Part shown: one piece after another, positions 31,905 through 46,429 of the stretch
Layout: each line of letters begins with the position of its first letter
Position numbering within the stretch: the first letter of the stretch is position 1
Source of the DNA: Magicicada septendecula
Taxonomy: Eukaryota > Arthropoda > Insecta > Hemiptera > Cicadidae
NCBI GenBank assembly: GCA_034769895.1
Contig: CM068367.1
Coordinates: 115,552,573-115,616,572, forward strand
DNA length: 64,000 bases
Direction of reading: 5' to 3'
The notes under the pieces: generated by a model
Told to the model about the DNA's origin: nothing
Databases searched by the model: none
What the model saw: the letters and a program-made list of their open reading frames with translations, nothing else
Translations under genes and position numbers: made by a program

Positions 31905-32805
31905 AAATATAGTGGATTCCGCTTTATCGGGACACATCGGGATCATATCAAGTTGGCGTAATTAAGCGTCTGGTCCTATTATGCGAAATTTCTAAAAATT
32001 AAGCGAATAAGCCTCCCAAACCAAAGTTTCTTAATAATGGAAAACCAAACATTAGTCATAACGGCGGTAAACACTGCAATTATAAGATTTGTAACTGACG
32101 AAGTACGTCTAAGGAAATACAATAATAAATACAGTATATAATAATACTATAACTCCAGCATAGTGAAATAGCATGAATAGGTCTAATTTTACTTCTCGAT
32201 ACTACAGTTAGTTCCGCGAGATTTTATTGACTAGTGTTAGGTGGGTGAATTTTCATCATGCCAAGTAACTTAGTTCTTTCAGCCAAAGTCATTCCGCGAC
32301 ATATTCGTAGTTTACAAGGAAAAATTGTAGGTCAGAGACACACTGACAATTGAAACGAAAAAAGTCCCTATGTAACGGCAATTAAAATGTAAAAACGAAA
32401 AAGTCACTACCCTCCGATACGTGTAACTTTAACAAACTGATCCAGCACATGTTTACCCAAAATGACGAGCTATCACTTTTACCCACAATGTAAAGATCAG
32501 GTAGTCGAAGGTAACGATGCGAAGACACTAAACAGTCCATTATTAGACATAACAATCCTGTAGATCCTACTGAAAACCGAGCACACACTTGTCGTCAGGT
32601 TGTTGTGAACAATGTACTGTATTGTCTAAAAAAAAAAAAAAAAAAAACGGCGTTCTGGAAAACTATTAAGCGAAGCAACTTTGCATGTGTGTGTAACCCT
32701 GTTTTGTTTTCGTATTTTCAATACTTGAATATTGGCCCAATAAACCGGCTGGCTCTAATAACCCGCGGCCCCATTAACGGAATACAATTAGGTTAGAGTA
32801 TCGTT
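31905..32805. mobile_element. Degenerate Tigger/pogo-like DNA transposon
   Basis: The left end ATAGTGGATTCCGCTTTATC GGGACACATCGGGA (31909-31942) and the right end, in reverse complement, TGTATTCCGTTAATGGGGCC GCGGGTTATTAGAGCC (about 32790 down) are related inverted repeats of some 50-60 bp with multiple mismatches. The 0.9 kb between them has no intact transposase. A plus-strand poly(A) run lies at 32629-32646. Confidence 0.45.
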
Positions 32806-33644
32806 CCGTAGTGTAAAATGTGGTGTCCAATAAAATACTTTTGTGTGTCTTTAATACTGTGTGTTATTATTTATTTTGCACGAACGTTAGAAAAACTATT
32901 TGCATAAATAGTTGTGTTATTATTTATCAAGGCGGTGAGTCTAATGGAAGAAATTAAAAACTTGGAGGATGTTCAAGAAAAAAAAGGAAATTCGACTATT
33001 TTCTATTTATAATACACAAAATCCTAATTAAAAGTAAATATACATTCGCTCTTAATCATACCTATTATTATACCATAATAAGCCAATATATTAATAGACT
33101 TAAATGTACATATTAAAGAAAGAAAGAGGTACATATTAAATGTACAAAACCGTATGGTTGTACGTGGTGTATACAAATAGGCCTACGGTATTAAATAAAG
33201 ATATTTTTGTGTGTTCTGAATAGTGTCTATTACGCAAAATATTTTTGTTAATCAATATTTTAAAATAAATCATGTAAAAATTTGAATTTTTTACAATGAT
33301 AATCTGATATGAAGGCTGTTACAGTGTCTCACGGTTGAAATGTTTCAAACTAAATAATTATTAAGTTAATTTTAATACTGGCGAGACAATTAAAATATAA
33401 TAATCTGAACTAGAATAAATTATTAACTTATAACAACGCAAATACAGATATTTTGAAATATTGTGTTTTATGAAATTTAATGTTTTATACCGGACAGATT
33501 AACGTGTAAAAGCAATTAATTATGGAAATTTTATCCAATTTTCCTGTCACGCTACTGACAGTTAATAACAAAACGAAAAATAATCTTGTTAGAAAAAAAA
33601 AGATAATGACATTACTCGTTATGTTAATAATTACGGGTTATTTT
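32806..33644. other. No gene recognised
   Basis: Strongly AT-rich, intron-like. No feature supported. Confidence 0.45.
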
Positions 33645-34639
<995 letters not shown>

Positions 34640-35490
34640 AAGAAGCAAGAAAGCAAGTAGAAGGATCTCAAAGAGATAGCGGAGAAAATAGGCCTCCAAT
34701 CCTTTGCTAAAACGGAAATTATAACTACCCTATTTAAATTCCCGAAAACGTGCCTGGACACTACGTATGGATAAATAACATTTAGGCCTACTAACAATTT
34801 TAAATATCTTGGGAAAAACATATCCCGAAACGCCTCAGACAAAGAATCTTTTAAGATAAAGAAACTCAAATTAGCAAAAGCCTTTACTATAATCCGGGAA
34901 CTGTAAGGAAAGAAAAACTTTCCAGAAGTGCGAAAGTCCTCCATTATAGCACTTTTATCAGGCCGGTGATCATGTATGGAGTGGAAACAATGTGCTTTCA
35001 AAATTTGGAACCTCTTCTTAAAATTGAGCGAAGAATTCTTCGGAAAATTTATGGCCCCAAGAAAACTGAAGACGGGTACAGGCATAGACCCAAAGAAAAG
35101 CTGTACAGAGATCTGGAAGATCTGAAAATGGCTTTCCGAAGGAAAAGACTGAGATTCCTTGGATCGGTCCAGATTAAATAAACAAATTTTCAAATATGTT
35201 TGGCAACTTTCCAGTCTGAATGGATACACCAAACAACTCAAAGAGGAAATGATGAAACTGGGTATCTTTTTGAACGACTGTGTGGATACAAATACATTCA
35301 GAAACAAAATTCAAAATCTTGAGGTTCTCTGCGGTGAGAAGACGAGAAAGGTGTGAACAGTGGAAACGAAGGAGGCGCATATTGTGCGAATGAGGGACTT
35401 CTGGCAGGAGAAGAAAAGGAAATGGTATTCGCGTGATCCACGGCTGGCCTGTTCGTGTAAAAAAAAAATTAAAAAAATAACGAAAGTATA
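34640..35490 (+). mobile_element. LINE 3' half with A-rich tail (RTE-like)
   Basis: Translations in sequence: LKEIAEKIGLQSFAKTEIITTL, NFKYLGKNISRNASDKESFKIKKLKLAKAF, SIIALLSG followed by IMYGVETM, LLKIERRILRKIYGPKKTEDGYRHRPKEKLYRDLEDLKMAFRRKRLRFLGS, MDRSRLNKQIFKYVW, LKEEMMKLGIFLNDCVDTNTFRNKI, ending RMRDFWQEKKRKWYSRDPR. This is one of the least damaged LINE tails in the window, with only a few frame breaks. The 3' end is AAAAAAAAATTAAAAAAATAA at about 35460-35481. Confidence 0.88.
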
Positions 35491-35789
35491 TTTTTTTTAA
35501 AATATTTAAAACTATTTTATATAACTGTAAAATTATTTTCATAACTTTTGTTTATTCAAATATTAACATTCATAATTAGCTTTCTCAATGTAAAAGAAAA
35601 AAAGCTTATTAGAATTCAAATCACTTTAAGTAATTTAATAATAAACAGATAAAAAAATAATCTCAAATGCCAAGCAAATTTATTTTAAATCCCTAAATCA
35701 CCATCCTCTTACATTCTGAATGCTGAAGAAAGTTACGATTTACATAGCGATCATTCCCCTGTACTTCTAACCATAAGTACAACCTGTCA

Positions 35790-36710
35790 TTGCGAAAAAT
35801 AAGCCGCCACAGTTGACTGGACTACTTTAGAAAAATAGTAACAGAAAACATTTTTCAAGATGTTATGTACTGGAACTGACGACGACACTGAAAGAGAAAT
35901 GGACAATCTATTAGGCGTAATAGGGATTGCTGCCTGTGAATCAACTCCTGCTATACAAGATCAACCCAGGAAGAAAGGCTGCCCTGCAGACGTCACAGAC
36001 AAGACAGCTGAGATCAAAAGATTATAGGGGAAATGCCAAGGAATTACTCTGAAGAAAATCGAAAACACAAACATATAGTTAGAACTCTAAAGAAGATCCT
36101 ACAAGACTACACAGATCCTTTCTTTCAAGTACTAAAAGACCTATCAGCAGCAAAAACTGATAACTATTTGCTATGAATGCCAACCAAGGGCATAAAACAA
36201 TCCCGAAACCAGATCCATCATTACTTAAAGAAAACGATAAGGTATATGTCTATCAATAACACTCAACGGATTTGGTAGGTACCCCAGTCTGACAATGCTA
36301 GGTACTTTGGAATCCATCTCGAAAAAGGCTTCGCCTGGAGGACACACGTTTAGAAGAATGCTAATAACTACGGTACTCTAAATTTGAAATTCAGAAAACA
36401 CCATTCGCTGTTGGAAGGAAACACGCATCTCTCGTTTCACAATAAGCCACTGCTTTACAAAGCAGTGTTCAAACTAATAAGGATGCACGGAATTTAGTTA
36501 TGGGGAACTTCGTCATCAGCTTAGATAGCAATAACAGAAAAGTACCAGTCGTAAACTCTTTGTACCACTACCGGTGCGCCGTACTACACAAGCGATTCAG
36601 AAATGTATAGTGACCTTGAGATGTGCACACTGGACAGAGAAATAGTTAAAGTAGTAAATGGTGCATTAATAAGTTCCTATTTTACCCTAACACCCTATCA
36701 TGAACTTTAC
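35790..36710 (+). mobile_element. Jockey-like LINE fragment
   Basis: Encodes, in shifting frames, ARYFGIHLEKGFAWRTHV (equivalent of KYLG--LD--LTWK-HI), LKFRKHHSLLEGNTHLSFHNKPLLYKAVFKLI, and a short PLPVRRTTQAIQKCI block. Upstream pieces (35860-36010) look like the region before RT. The K-Y-L-G/W-K-HI pattern followed by K-LLYK-V--P is typical of the jockey clade. Heavily decayed. Confidence 0.7.
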
Positions 36711-39700
36711 TAGACAACAGTGAGTACAATGGTAGACTGAAGAGACAGTGCATTCTTGATTTTTCTTTTAGATTTTCAGATTATTTTTTAAATAAATTTT
36801 TAGGTTAAGTAGAATCAAAAATTCATCTGCATCCTTGCTTATAAGTTCTCACAGAAGTGACGTTGATGAAAGTCTGCTTTCACACGCTACACATAAGTGA
36901 TTTACTTAATGCCCTATGAGCAGATGTAAATAATTATTAATTTAATTTTCTTCCCACTTCTTTCTCTCCCTCACTCTCTCCCCAGTTTGTGTATCTGTCA
37001 TACGCACAATTTCTCTTTAAAAAGCCGTCCTTTTCCATTTCTGTGTAAAACCCGTTTAAAACTTTCGATAGCTGAAACACTGTGAGCTGTTCATTATTAT
37101 CTACTCCATTGCTTTAATATTAAACAAAGAGTCGGAATGCTAAGGTTTATTCTAGCCGGTAAACGAGTAGCTGTATTATAATCTCTTGAGATCTTGAAGA
37201 GACTTACATGCATGGTTCTGCGCAAGTTCTGCGATTCCAACAAGTGGGACTATGCGGGATGAAGGGCATGCGCGTTGCGCCCTCGTGTGCTGCGTCTCGA
37301 GCTTCAAATACAGCTCCTGCCGCAGGGACCACAGATGATCTGGATATGAAGGGTGTGGCCTGCTACCGGCCGTGGTTCTCAATTAATTATCTAATTGAGG
37401 GTGAGTGTACGCCGAGGCCGGGTCAAGATTCACCTGGTACAGATGGGTAGCGACCGAGGCCGCTATAAGGTGATTTCCCTGGAAGCGGGCGGTGCGGCGA
37501 TATAATTTACGGGACAGTGTCCGTGTGTCCGTATGGTGGCGTCCAGGGAACGGACACGCAAGGATTCACGGGTGATTTTATTTGACGTCAGGTAGTGCGT
37601 AGGGCTTTGCACGCCCAGCGCAATTCAGTCTCGGTCCAGGAGAGACTGAAGCTTTCGCTTACGGGTCTTGGCCAAGTAGCCACATACGGGAATCGCGTAG
37701 GTAACCATCGGCACCACATAGGTGGTAACGATACACTTCCCTAGGCGGTGGGTCATAGAGTTGCTGCAAAGCAGGGGACGGAGTTGATATAGACGCTGTC
37801 TTGCGGGCTACTTGCTCGGGTTGTGTCCACCATGCTATTCCCTTCCACTGCTTTCTACTTTCCGCCCTCTCCTGCCAGCTATTCGTTCCATTTTATTCAT
37901 TTTTTTCCGTTGTCCATGTAGCTTTTCCCTCAGCTTCCCTGTCGCTCGACGTCCCTCCAATTTCGTATATAACTTTCTTGCAACTGTCATCTCTTAACAC
38001 GTACCAATATAGGCCTCCCCAGCCTTTTTACTTGTAACATCTTTTGTCATGTTTTATTAGTTCTCGATTCGTTCTTTTCTTTAACGTACTATAGCCATGC
38101 ACGGGGGCCATAGGCCTATATTCTCCTCAGCAGCACACAATCATATACTTTCTACTTTGAGGTAAACGGAAGAAAACTTCATTACAGTTACTACATTACA
38201 GCAGTCACATTCTAGGCAGTGACAAATAATAAGGTGTACGTGCGCCTATTCATATTGAAAACTGCGTTTTACTTTTTCACTGTTCAGACACAAAAGAAAC
38301 AAAAGACGAGTTTTGAAACAAGGCAGACAGATGTTGTGTGTGCGCGCCGGCAACATCATTACAGAACACTTGTCACATCCGAGTCGCGGACGTGACTGCC
38401 GCTTTACCTTTGTGTGTTCTCGTGTCGGCCGTTTATTTGTTATTCCGGTCTCATTGTTGCTTTGCCGTGAAGTCCACGCGACAACAATGCGTTTAGCGTT
38501 ATTGTCCCTTCCCCCATTCTTGCAAATAATGCGTTCAGCTTTCAGTTTCACCGCTTTGTGTCTGACAGTGATACTTGTACACGCGGTTTGTCACCGTTGT
38601 AATCAGTGTACAGCTCAAATATGGCAAACGAAAGTAAATTTGTGTGTTACGGGGGGGGGGGGGGCAAAAAATAGCGAATTTCAGGGAATGGGAAACCGAA
38701 CAACTCTAAAGAGTATTGGCTGACAGACTGTAAGATAAACGGGAGGGAGGAGCTTTAGCTTTTTCATGTATTTATCTGTCTACCTACTTGCCTAACTGTG
38801 TCTCCGTTTGTTTGATTTTCTCTCTCTCCCGTAAATCGCGCGCTCTCTCTCTCCACCGTGCGCGCACACACAGAACTATTGAATCTCTATGTGTTAAGAG
38901 TTTCTATATTCGAATACAAAATGTATTAATACTGCATACTGGATGAAATGAATCTTTGTCTACTTATCGGCCAAAACAAATCAAGTTAAAACATCTGTAA
39001 TCAAATAATTACGCCCACGCCTTAAGTGACTGCAACATGACTTTTAAATGACCGTGACTGTCCGTTTGGTGACTCCGGATTTTCTTCACAAGTCGTTACG
39101 TCGGTTGATTTATAGTTCCGGAACTACGGCTCGTAAATCGTTACTATCTTCGACGATGGTAGGTGTTCTGCCCTCAAGCAGACTAAGAATAATGTCTCCG
39201 TTCTGCCGGCGTCTTTACCAGCATCTTATGGTTGTTATCTTTCACTGACAGTTAAATCATCGACCAGCTATTTTCTTTAAATTGCTGTCTACGTTTTCCT
39301 ATATTGAGTGTATTCAAGTCAACGTTATATTACTAAAGCTATTCAAATCGTTCCAATGGGATACAAGTACAAGAAATAAGAATGGAAAAATCTTGTAATT
39401 AACTGAAATAAATAAGTGTTAAACCGTATACGTTTTCTTGTTATTTCATACCGAATACAGATCCAAGTGACCAAGAGACTAATACAATATTAAATTAAAA
39501 AATTCAAACGAAAAAGAGACACCATTAACATTGCGAAACCAAATGACGATTTTAGCTGCTAATCAAAACAACACCGTACATGCTGATGAGAAGACTGCTT
39601 CAAACACTAGTTCGGATCCTGGATAACGGGATTAGAATTTCCTGTAGAATCCCACCCCTGGGTTTTACCGTGACTTGTATTATAATATGAGTTGTATTTA

Positions 39701-39955
39701 CCATGAGTTGTACTGATATGATTGTGATTATAAACCTAGGACATTTTCCAGTTTTCCACAGTTCAACACGGATTGCTGGAATTCACGTTCCACGTTGCTA
39801 TTGTCTTCTCTCCTACAGTACGTTTTCCCCCTTTTATCTCTTTAACAATCTCCTCCTAGAGATTTGAAGGAGAGGACTATTACCCAGTAATTCCATCATA
39901 TTGCTGTTACTCGAAAACTCTTGTTAGCTAATTAATGCAGTTGTTTCCCCTTTGC
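36711..39955. other. No gene recognised; GC-rich patch
   Basis: Over 3 kb. 37190-37830 is clearly GC-richer than the surroundings, with words such as GCGACCGAGGCCGCTATAAGG and CAGGGAACGGACACG; it could be an unclassified repeat or an untranslated exon. Open plus-strand frames at 37208-37450, 37801-38037 and 38313-38723 show no domain. A 16-G run lies at about 38650-38665. A minus-strand frame near 39048-39200 was considered as an exon and not accepted. Confidence 0.35.
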
Positions 39956-39959
39956 CTTC

Positions 39960-40215
39960 TGCATCCTACGCCGTTGATGATCATTGGTGATGCTAATGAA
40001 ATTTTTCTCATAAATAAATTGGAAGGAACGCTAGAAGGAAAGAAGTACAGAGGAAGACCCCGTTTACAATATGTACAGAAAATCATGGGAGATGTTGGTT
40101 ACTGGTTGTGGCAACTATGCTGACATGAAGAGGAGGGCAGAGAATGGAGCTGACTAGAGCATTACCTTAGACCAACCTATGAATTGGCTGTCCAAGATGA
40201 AGAAGACGATTATGA
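39960..40215 (+). mobile_element. LINE 3' fragment
   Basis: Encodes NEIFLINKLEGTLEGKKYRGRPRLQYVQKIMGDVGYW, the EGKIEGKR-RGRPR--YI--I--D-G block of RTE-like LINEs, followed by EEEGREWS and DEEDDYEP. Ends in AGATGAAGAAGACGATTATG. Short and truncated. Confidence 0.75.
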
Positions 40216-42289
40216 ACCTATCCAAAACCAGAAAGACATGTTGACAGTCAAATTATTACATACTTGGTTCTGAAACGTATTCACGTAAAACGACCGGAAC
40301 ATTTTATACAAACTCGGAAATAGTAGCTATAATTGATTTAATCTCAGCTTTGTGGTGGTATCAAAAGAGTTCCGACAACAATTATCCGTGGTGTGGAATC
40401 AAATTTCTACACACCCCGAAAATTAGACTTTTTCATATTTGTAAAAAATCAAGACATTCAATAAACTAAAAGAGAAACCATATTCTGTCATTCGCTAAGA
40501 TCTTATTAGGTAATATAAAACTGCATTTTAAATATGATTTGGTCAAATGTTGCACATATTATAATCAAAATACCTAAGGTGGTCGGTACTGTAAGACTTT
40601 CCCCTAGTTTATTATGTGTTTTGTTACTATTCGCATGGAATACTACAACCAGATATATATCAACAGGTAGAAAAAAGAAAAATTAGAATATACTGGTTTC
40701 CTTCGTGTCTCTTAGAAATACTTCAACAAATGTAGGCTATACTCTGTTTCACGTTCAAGTAGTAAGTTTGTATGGAAATGGATTATTGGACAAGAACCTA
40801 TGACCTTACACAATTGGAGATAAAACAGGTAGTTAGAACAAGAGCAACGGTTGGTGCAGATGTAATAAAAACGTTCAACACAATCAGATTGAATTAATAA
40901 ACCCATATACCAATAATGCCGGAGTAAGATGGACGCCTAAATATGAATTTCGAAGCCAGCAGTAAAAAAGTCCAAACAGACGACGGAACATTTTTTGCGG
41001 AAGCGGAATGAGGAAAGCGACGGAAAACCAATAATTGAAAAATTATACTGGAGAGATAAGCAGAAATGAAGGTTAGGCTGCGAGAAACTCAGGATGTTGT
41101 AGTTCAACTCTCATAGGCCTATGTCCGTATTAGCGGAATAAACGTATGTTACTCAGTTGTGATGACTGGCCAAAGTGCTTGGTATAAATTCGCATTTTCG
41201 CACGCGCACACACAAGCCAAGCTAATTCTAACTCAACAGCAGATGATAATTAATAAACACCAACAATATCCGAGTTAAATTAACGAGCAATCTTGTACCG
41301 TACAAACGTACTGATTTAATTAATACCGCTGCTACCGTGATTGTCTGTCCCGCTGTATCCGACAACGAGATAAATAAGTTGTTTAACGTCTGCATTGGTC
41401 TCTTCAGATTTATCACCTTTTTTGTACATAAAACGTTAATTTTAAATTATAGCTGCCTTTTTAATTTGTATTATAGTGCCAAACACTTCACTTTAAAACA
41501 GACGGAAAAAACGTATGTCACTTGTACACTAGTATGACAGGAAGATGCTTATTGTAACTTCAAGGAGTTCCCTTCAATAAGTAGGTAAATTAACTGCTTT
41601 AAGTAGTTCGTACTAAGGAGATTGCATTAATGTATTGCTGTATTCCACATACTTAATGACCTAGAGAAAATAGTGGTGGTTATAAAGTAAACTATAGAAC
41701 TAGAGCTAAGTGATTATACTCGAGCCGTTCAGTAAGCGACTCTGACATTCCGCTACGACGTTCCCAACTGTACAAGGGAAGCTATTTTAGAAACCCGACG
41801 ATAGAAATTAAACAGTGGTTTAAAGATGGGCAGTGTACAAACGTCTCGTTGCGAGGCTAACAAAATTTTCATTTATTTCGCACATGCGCACAACAGTCTT
41901 GTACAGTGTTTGATAGTGTGAACATCGGCTGCAACAAGACAGGCGAGATCAATGGAAGCACGTGTCTGACAAAGACGGAGATAATATGGAAGTGAGACAG
42001 TAAACTGTTATCGTGTCTTCTCCCCTCTCTTTTCTCTAGATAACTTAGCTGGAAGTTCTAAGTGGGGTTAATTCATGCATTTGGTCGGCGCAGCTTACTG
42101 TCCAGGAACGACTGTCGGGCCTATACTGGACGGTGCAAAACTGACCAACATGATACCAGATAGTAGGTTTCTCTGGGTAAAAACGTGGCAGCAGAGTACC
42201 GTTACAGGCCGTTACTATGGTGACGTGAACGAATTCCTGTAACGTGATTGGTGGAGATTCTTATACACGATTTTATTCCCATCACATAT
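40216..42289. other. No gene recognised
   Basis: About 2 kb of AT-rich intron-like DNA. Overlapping open frames at 41228-41537 have no recognisable motif. Nothing supported. Confidence 0.4.
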
Positions 42290-42500
42290 ATCAAACGAAG
42301 CTGCGTTTTTCAGCCCCCAGGTCGACTCAGCCTGTTGAAAATGAGTACCTGGGATAACATCCTGGGGTTAATAATGGGCGGCTGAAGCGTAGTGCTGCCC
42401 ACATTGCCTTCCTTGTATGCCGTACGGCTCACATAAGGCAGCCTACACTGCCTTCTCCTACACTACTTCAGATGGTACACACGGGAGCCATTATTATTAT
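42290..42500. repeat. Possible SINE-like repeat
   Basis: GC-richer segment with CAGGTCGACTCAGCC, similar to but one base short of the tRNA-type B box (GGTTCGANTCC), then GTACCTGGGATAACATCCTGG and GGCGGCTGAAGCG. No clear A box or tail; no second copy in the window. Offered with low confidence. Confidence 0.3.
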
Positions 42501-42674
42501 ATATCAAACGTCAGAGTTTTTGTCAACGTCTCGAGTTTTTGTTTAGATTAAAACTATGATACATATGTTAAAGCATTGAAAAATAAAAGATACAGAAAAT
42601 ATAAATACCCAACACATTACTTGAAGAGGCTTAAGAACTAGATTTTAATGGCTGGTTAGTATCAAATTCGAGTC

Positions 42675-43145
42675 GTCTTCTTCTTCTTCTTCTTCTTCTT
42701 CTTCTTCTTCTTCTTCTTCTTCTTCTTCTTCTTCTTCTTCTTCTTCTTTACTACAAGGATTAGGTTTGCAGCCTGATCCGTCTTCACAGCCACCGTTTTC
42801 TTGGTCTGCCTCTATCTTGTTCTCCAAGAGGCTTATACTGGATTATCTTTTTCGGTATTCTCGAGTCACCCATTCTATTTATGTTTTGTATCCAGTTTTC
42901 TTTATTTTGTCGGTTTAATTTTATCGTTTATCGAGTATATGTTTAGCTCTTGCCTTATGCCTGCATTTATTAGTGATCTCTTAGGGTGCATCCTTTGACT
43001 CTCCTTAAAAATTTCATTTCAGCAGCTTCAATTCGTTTTCTCTGATTTTGGGTGACTGTCCATGATTAACTCCCTGTACATAAATACTAGTGCCGCCATT
43101 ACTTTATACAATTTCAAAACTGTATCTTTTCGTATTTGGACCCTT
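42675..43145 (-). mobile_element. LINE 3' fragment with (GAA)25 tail
   Basis: The minus strand encodes KDTVLKLYKVMAALVFMY, PKSEKTN..., MHPKRSLINAGIRQELNIYSINDKIK and, further on, a GCEDGSGCKPNP segment directly followed by (GAA)n (plus (TTC)n, 42675-42748). IR-ELNIYSINDKI is the RTE-like signature also seen at 22035. Frames shift several times. The microsatellite is the LINE 3' terminus. Confidence 0.8.
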
Positions 43146-44204
43146 AAACCCTTAAACGAATAATAATTAACATGGAAGTCACAGAAAGATCATCGGAAAG
43201 ATCACAAAGACAAATTAATCTGACTGAAGAAAGTGAAAATGTCCGAAGGAGATTAACACATTTAAAGTGACACTAGGCATACAGAATGGATTAAAGACGG
43301 AATTGACAGAATGCCAGGTACTCAGCTGACGACTATGGATGTGGAAGAGAAATCAATATAACGAAGTAATGTGACGGTATGAAGGAACAACTGGATTTAC
43401 CAAGATAAGAATCACACATAAGACAGACAGAAAGTTAGACACAGAAGAGTTAAAAAACATAAAGGACATGGCAGGATCATTACACTCATAACTGGCAGGT
43501 TAATGCTGTTTTATAACTCATGGCCATGTGAGTTTATTTAAGAAAATTGACTCTGCAAGACGACAATTCAATTCTAGGCCAACCACCTGCTTGGAATCGT
43601 CGCCACCGTTGACCTGTCTGGAACATCGTCGTCGTTGTTCAAAAGGAACAAATACTATCAGTCTTATAAAGGTTACACGTAATGCATACTTAATGCGACA
43701 ACTTTATTACGCATTTCATTATTCATGTACATCAATTTGCTGAAAATGTCATATCACTTTCTTGCAGAAGCTTCGTAGTAAATAAACATCAGTAGATAAG
43801 ATAATGTTTTTTATTTTATAATTGTTTAATAGGATTTGTATTCAGTTTGCAAGTTAAAAAGTTTTTCTTAGGAAATATCACTTCGCTGTTAAATTTCATA
43901 AGACGCAATTTTATCCGAGTCTCTCTCTGCTACATCTCTGCGTATCCCTCCGTTTTATTTCTCATTTTATTACTGTTTAATTAGCTTCTTCAATTTGCCA
44001 GCTGTCTCGAACAAGCTGCAACGCTTTGCTTTTGTGAAACGTTTTTATCAGCGAACAATTTCCATTACTCTCACCGAATCAGTTTCTTCTATATTTTATA
44101 GTCTCAGGGCAACGTGAATAAGTGAGAAATTGTTGGACTAACCTAAGGCAGACTTATTCTTCATGTTGGGAGCAGACGAGCTACTGATGAAACATATCTA
44201 CTGA
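43146..44204. other. No gene recognised
   Basis: AT-rich. The part up to about 43490 contains A-rich degenerate sequence on the plus strand that may be further LINE debris, but no motif can be named. Confidence 0.35.
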
Positions 44205-44345
44205 CTGCCTGAGGCTTTTGTGGCCAGCTTCAATGTTATGAGAACTTCGATTGCCGGGGTGTAAGGCCGCGATGTAAGGTTGTTTGGTGCAAACGTTTCG
44301 GCCGTACCTTCGACGGCCATCGTCAGTACAGAAGGCTGCAAAACA
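44205..44345 (-). ncRNA. Hammerhead-like core with covaried stem II
   Basis: On the minus strand CTGACGA (plus 44320-44326), one T, a perfect stem II GGCCGT / ACGGCC (loop CGAAGGT), GAAAC (44295-44299), GTT. Compared with the copy at 243-284 the fourth base pair changed from A-T to C-G on both sides, a compensatory change. Stem I is GTA/TGC including one wobble. The body continues to 44205 with the GCGGCC...GGCCACAAAAGCCT tail. Confidence 0.65.
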
Positions 44346-46429
44346 CTGACAAAGGTTTTGTAGTCAGTGACCACTGAACTGTGGTTAAGGCTAGTGGCTG
44401 TTAGTAGGACATCCATATCTATAAACTATTGGAGTCCGCACGGAGTTTTATAAACATATAAAATAAATGTATGTCGTGCAGACAAAGTTTATAAATATGG
44501 TACGGAAAGCCGAAGTTCTCACAACATATCTACTGAATGTCTTTCCGTCTAACAAACGTTAAATTGAATAAATGTTTAGGCAAAACATCTGACCAAGAGA
44601 TTTATTCAATGACAGACATTGTCATTGTCAATGAATGCGAGTAAAAAGAGGGGAGACTTGTAGATACAAAAAGTCTGATAGCAGAAGAAGAAGAAGAAGA
44701 AGAAGAAGAAGAAGAAGAAGAAGAAGGAAAATAAGAGAAAAGAGAGAAGACGTTCTTGTATAAACAAATGAATAGAGAACGTAGGTCTGATAGGGGCGTC
44801 CTGGAGTGAAACATTAATACAGGTGTGACACACAGAACAGCTGGGTGCAGGAGAACTGTTGTAGTAAATGTATCCACGTGTCTCCACGGGATATCCGTGT
44901 GGTAATGCGATAAAGCAAAGGACAGAACAAAGAGTAAATATATTCTCGTTACACGACTTCGCTAAATACCGCGATGCATAAACATAACAAGCAAAAGATC
45001 ACGAGTTGTCCATTCTCTCACGGAATATGACCTTCACTGCCCACGACACAGACAAGTCTCACCGAGTTAAAAATAACAGCCTTTCGTCGTCTCCGCATTA
45101 TAAATAGCGCACGTGTGAGACGCGACTGACGTAACGAAACCAGTTCCTTTGGATACTCTCTCGCGCACACACACATAGGTGACAAGTAATTAATCAAGCG
45201 CCCGCGTTAGGAATAACCATATTCATATGCATATTGTGCAGACGTACGCCCACGAGCGCGAACGGACACGTGTACCACAACTTACGGACGCACCTAAATC
45301 CGTGTCAAGTTATTCCATCTTGCAGAATAACATATTACGTTGGAATGCGAAAACAGGCTGAGGTGAAAAAGTCGACACACGATGTCCACGAGGTCTGCTT
45401 TGTATCTTTTTCTACGCTTACGTTAGTCGTTCGTCATGTTTACGTTTCTATCAGTCAGTTTTGTTTATACCTCTTTTATGTCGTCACCTTATCCTTTGCG
45501 TGATGTTATCATGCTCCGTCGACAATATGCGAGCACTTGCCGGTCCTGTATTTCTGTTGGTTCCTTTCAAACGTGTCTGCGGTCTATTCGTTTGCTTATT
45601 GGCTTGTCTTACACTTGTCACATTCGTGTATCTTTGATATTGTGGACTTGGTCCGATGTAATACAGCCTCGTCTTAATCAAATCTACTTTTATCAGTCTT
45701 TTGTCTTTCTTTTATTAATTATGCTTCTATATCCATTAATTTAGTTGCATTATTGACATGTTTCTGGACAAAGGCCCATAGCGACAGCTGAATGATGACA
45801 ACAGTACTGGTCGGCTAGATTAAGATTTCGAGCTGGAGTTGATGAACATTAGTTATGGGAAGGCAACGTCAACGTGGACTGAACATGAGAATGTCCTTTT
45901 ACGAACGACACAATCTGATTGGTGCACAGAGACAATGTCGGGGCCGTGACACAGTTTTAAGAACAAACTGTTACGTCAATTGCTTCCAACTGTTATCCTT
46001 TTGCTTGAGCCGGTAATACTCGTCCTCAACCGGTAACGATCTTTGATCACTGTCCCCACAGAGAGGGCCCAACGTTAGGATAGGGTAAAATAACTCAATT
46101 CTCCGTCATCTCGTGCAAAACACATACGAGTACACGCGCGCACGATTTCGATATTGGTGGTTTCTTGGTCTACCTTTACAAATGATTTCAAGGTATTTTC
46201 GATAAGACGCTTTCAACTTATCTCTGAGTTCTTGACATCCTCAAGAACAGGCTGTCGTAGCCTACATATTTTATACTTTATTCTTTCCCCGATCCGGTTG
46301 TTTCTCAGTTGCTTGTTATTTAGGTAATCGGCTACTCGGCTACTCTGTTGGCTTTATCTGACTGGTTCTTAATTTATTTCTTAATGTTTCTACGATAGTC
46401 GCTGTTGTTGTTATTCAGAAAATTGACAC
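44346..46429. other. No gene recognised; (GAA)n and a TATA-like site
   Basis: A (GAA)n run at 44683-44726 has no LINE motif that I can read next to it. TATAAATAG at 45099-45107 is followed by CACGTG at 45110-45115 in a slightly GC-richer patch; this could be a core promoter but no transcript can be tied to it. Open plus-strand frames at 45234-45744 lack motifs. Confidence 0.35.

Noticed and set aside
37190..37830. GC-rich segment as a coding exon
   Set aside because: Open frames exist but have no family resemblance or supporting splice sites; left as unclassified.
39048..39248. Possible host exon on the minus strand (frame reading NGDIILSLLEG...)
   Set aside because: Only about 35 codons, no recognisable family and no convincing acceptor/donor pair.
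42645..42827. Poly-Glu protein
   Set aside because: Read-through of the (GAA)n tail of a LINE; the non-repeat part matches a LINE C-terminus.
44602..44887. Overlapping poly-Ser and poly-Phe ORFs over (GAA)n
   Set aside because: Low-complexity translation of a microsatellite; no LINE motif found next to it.
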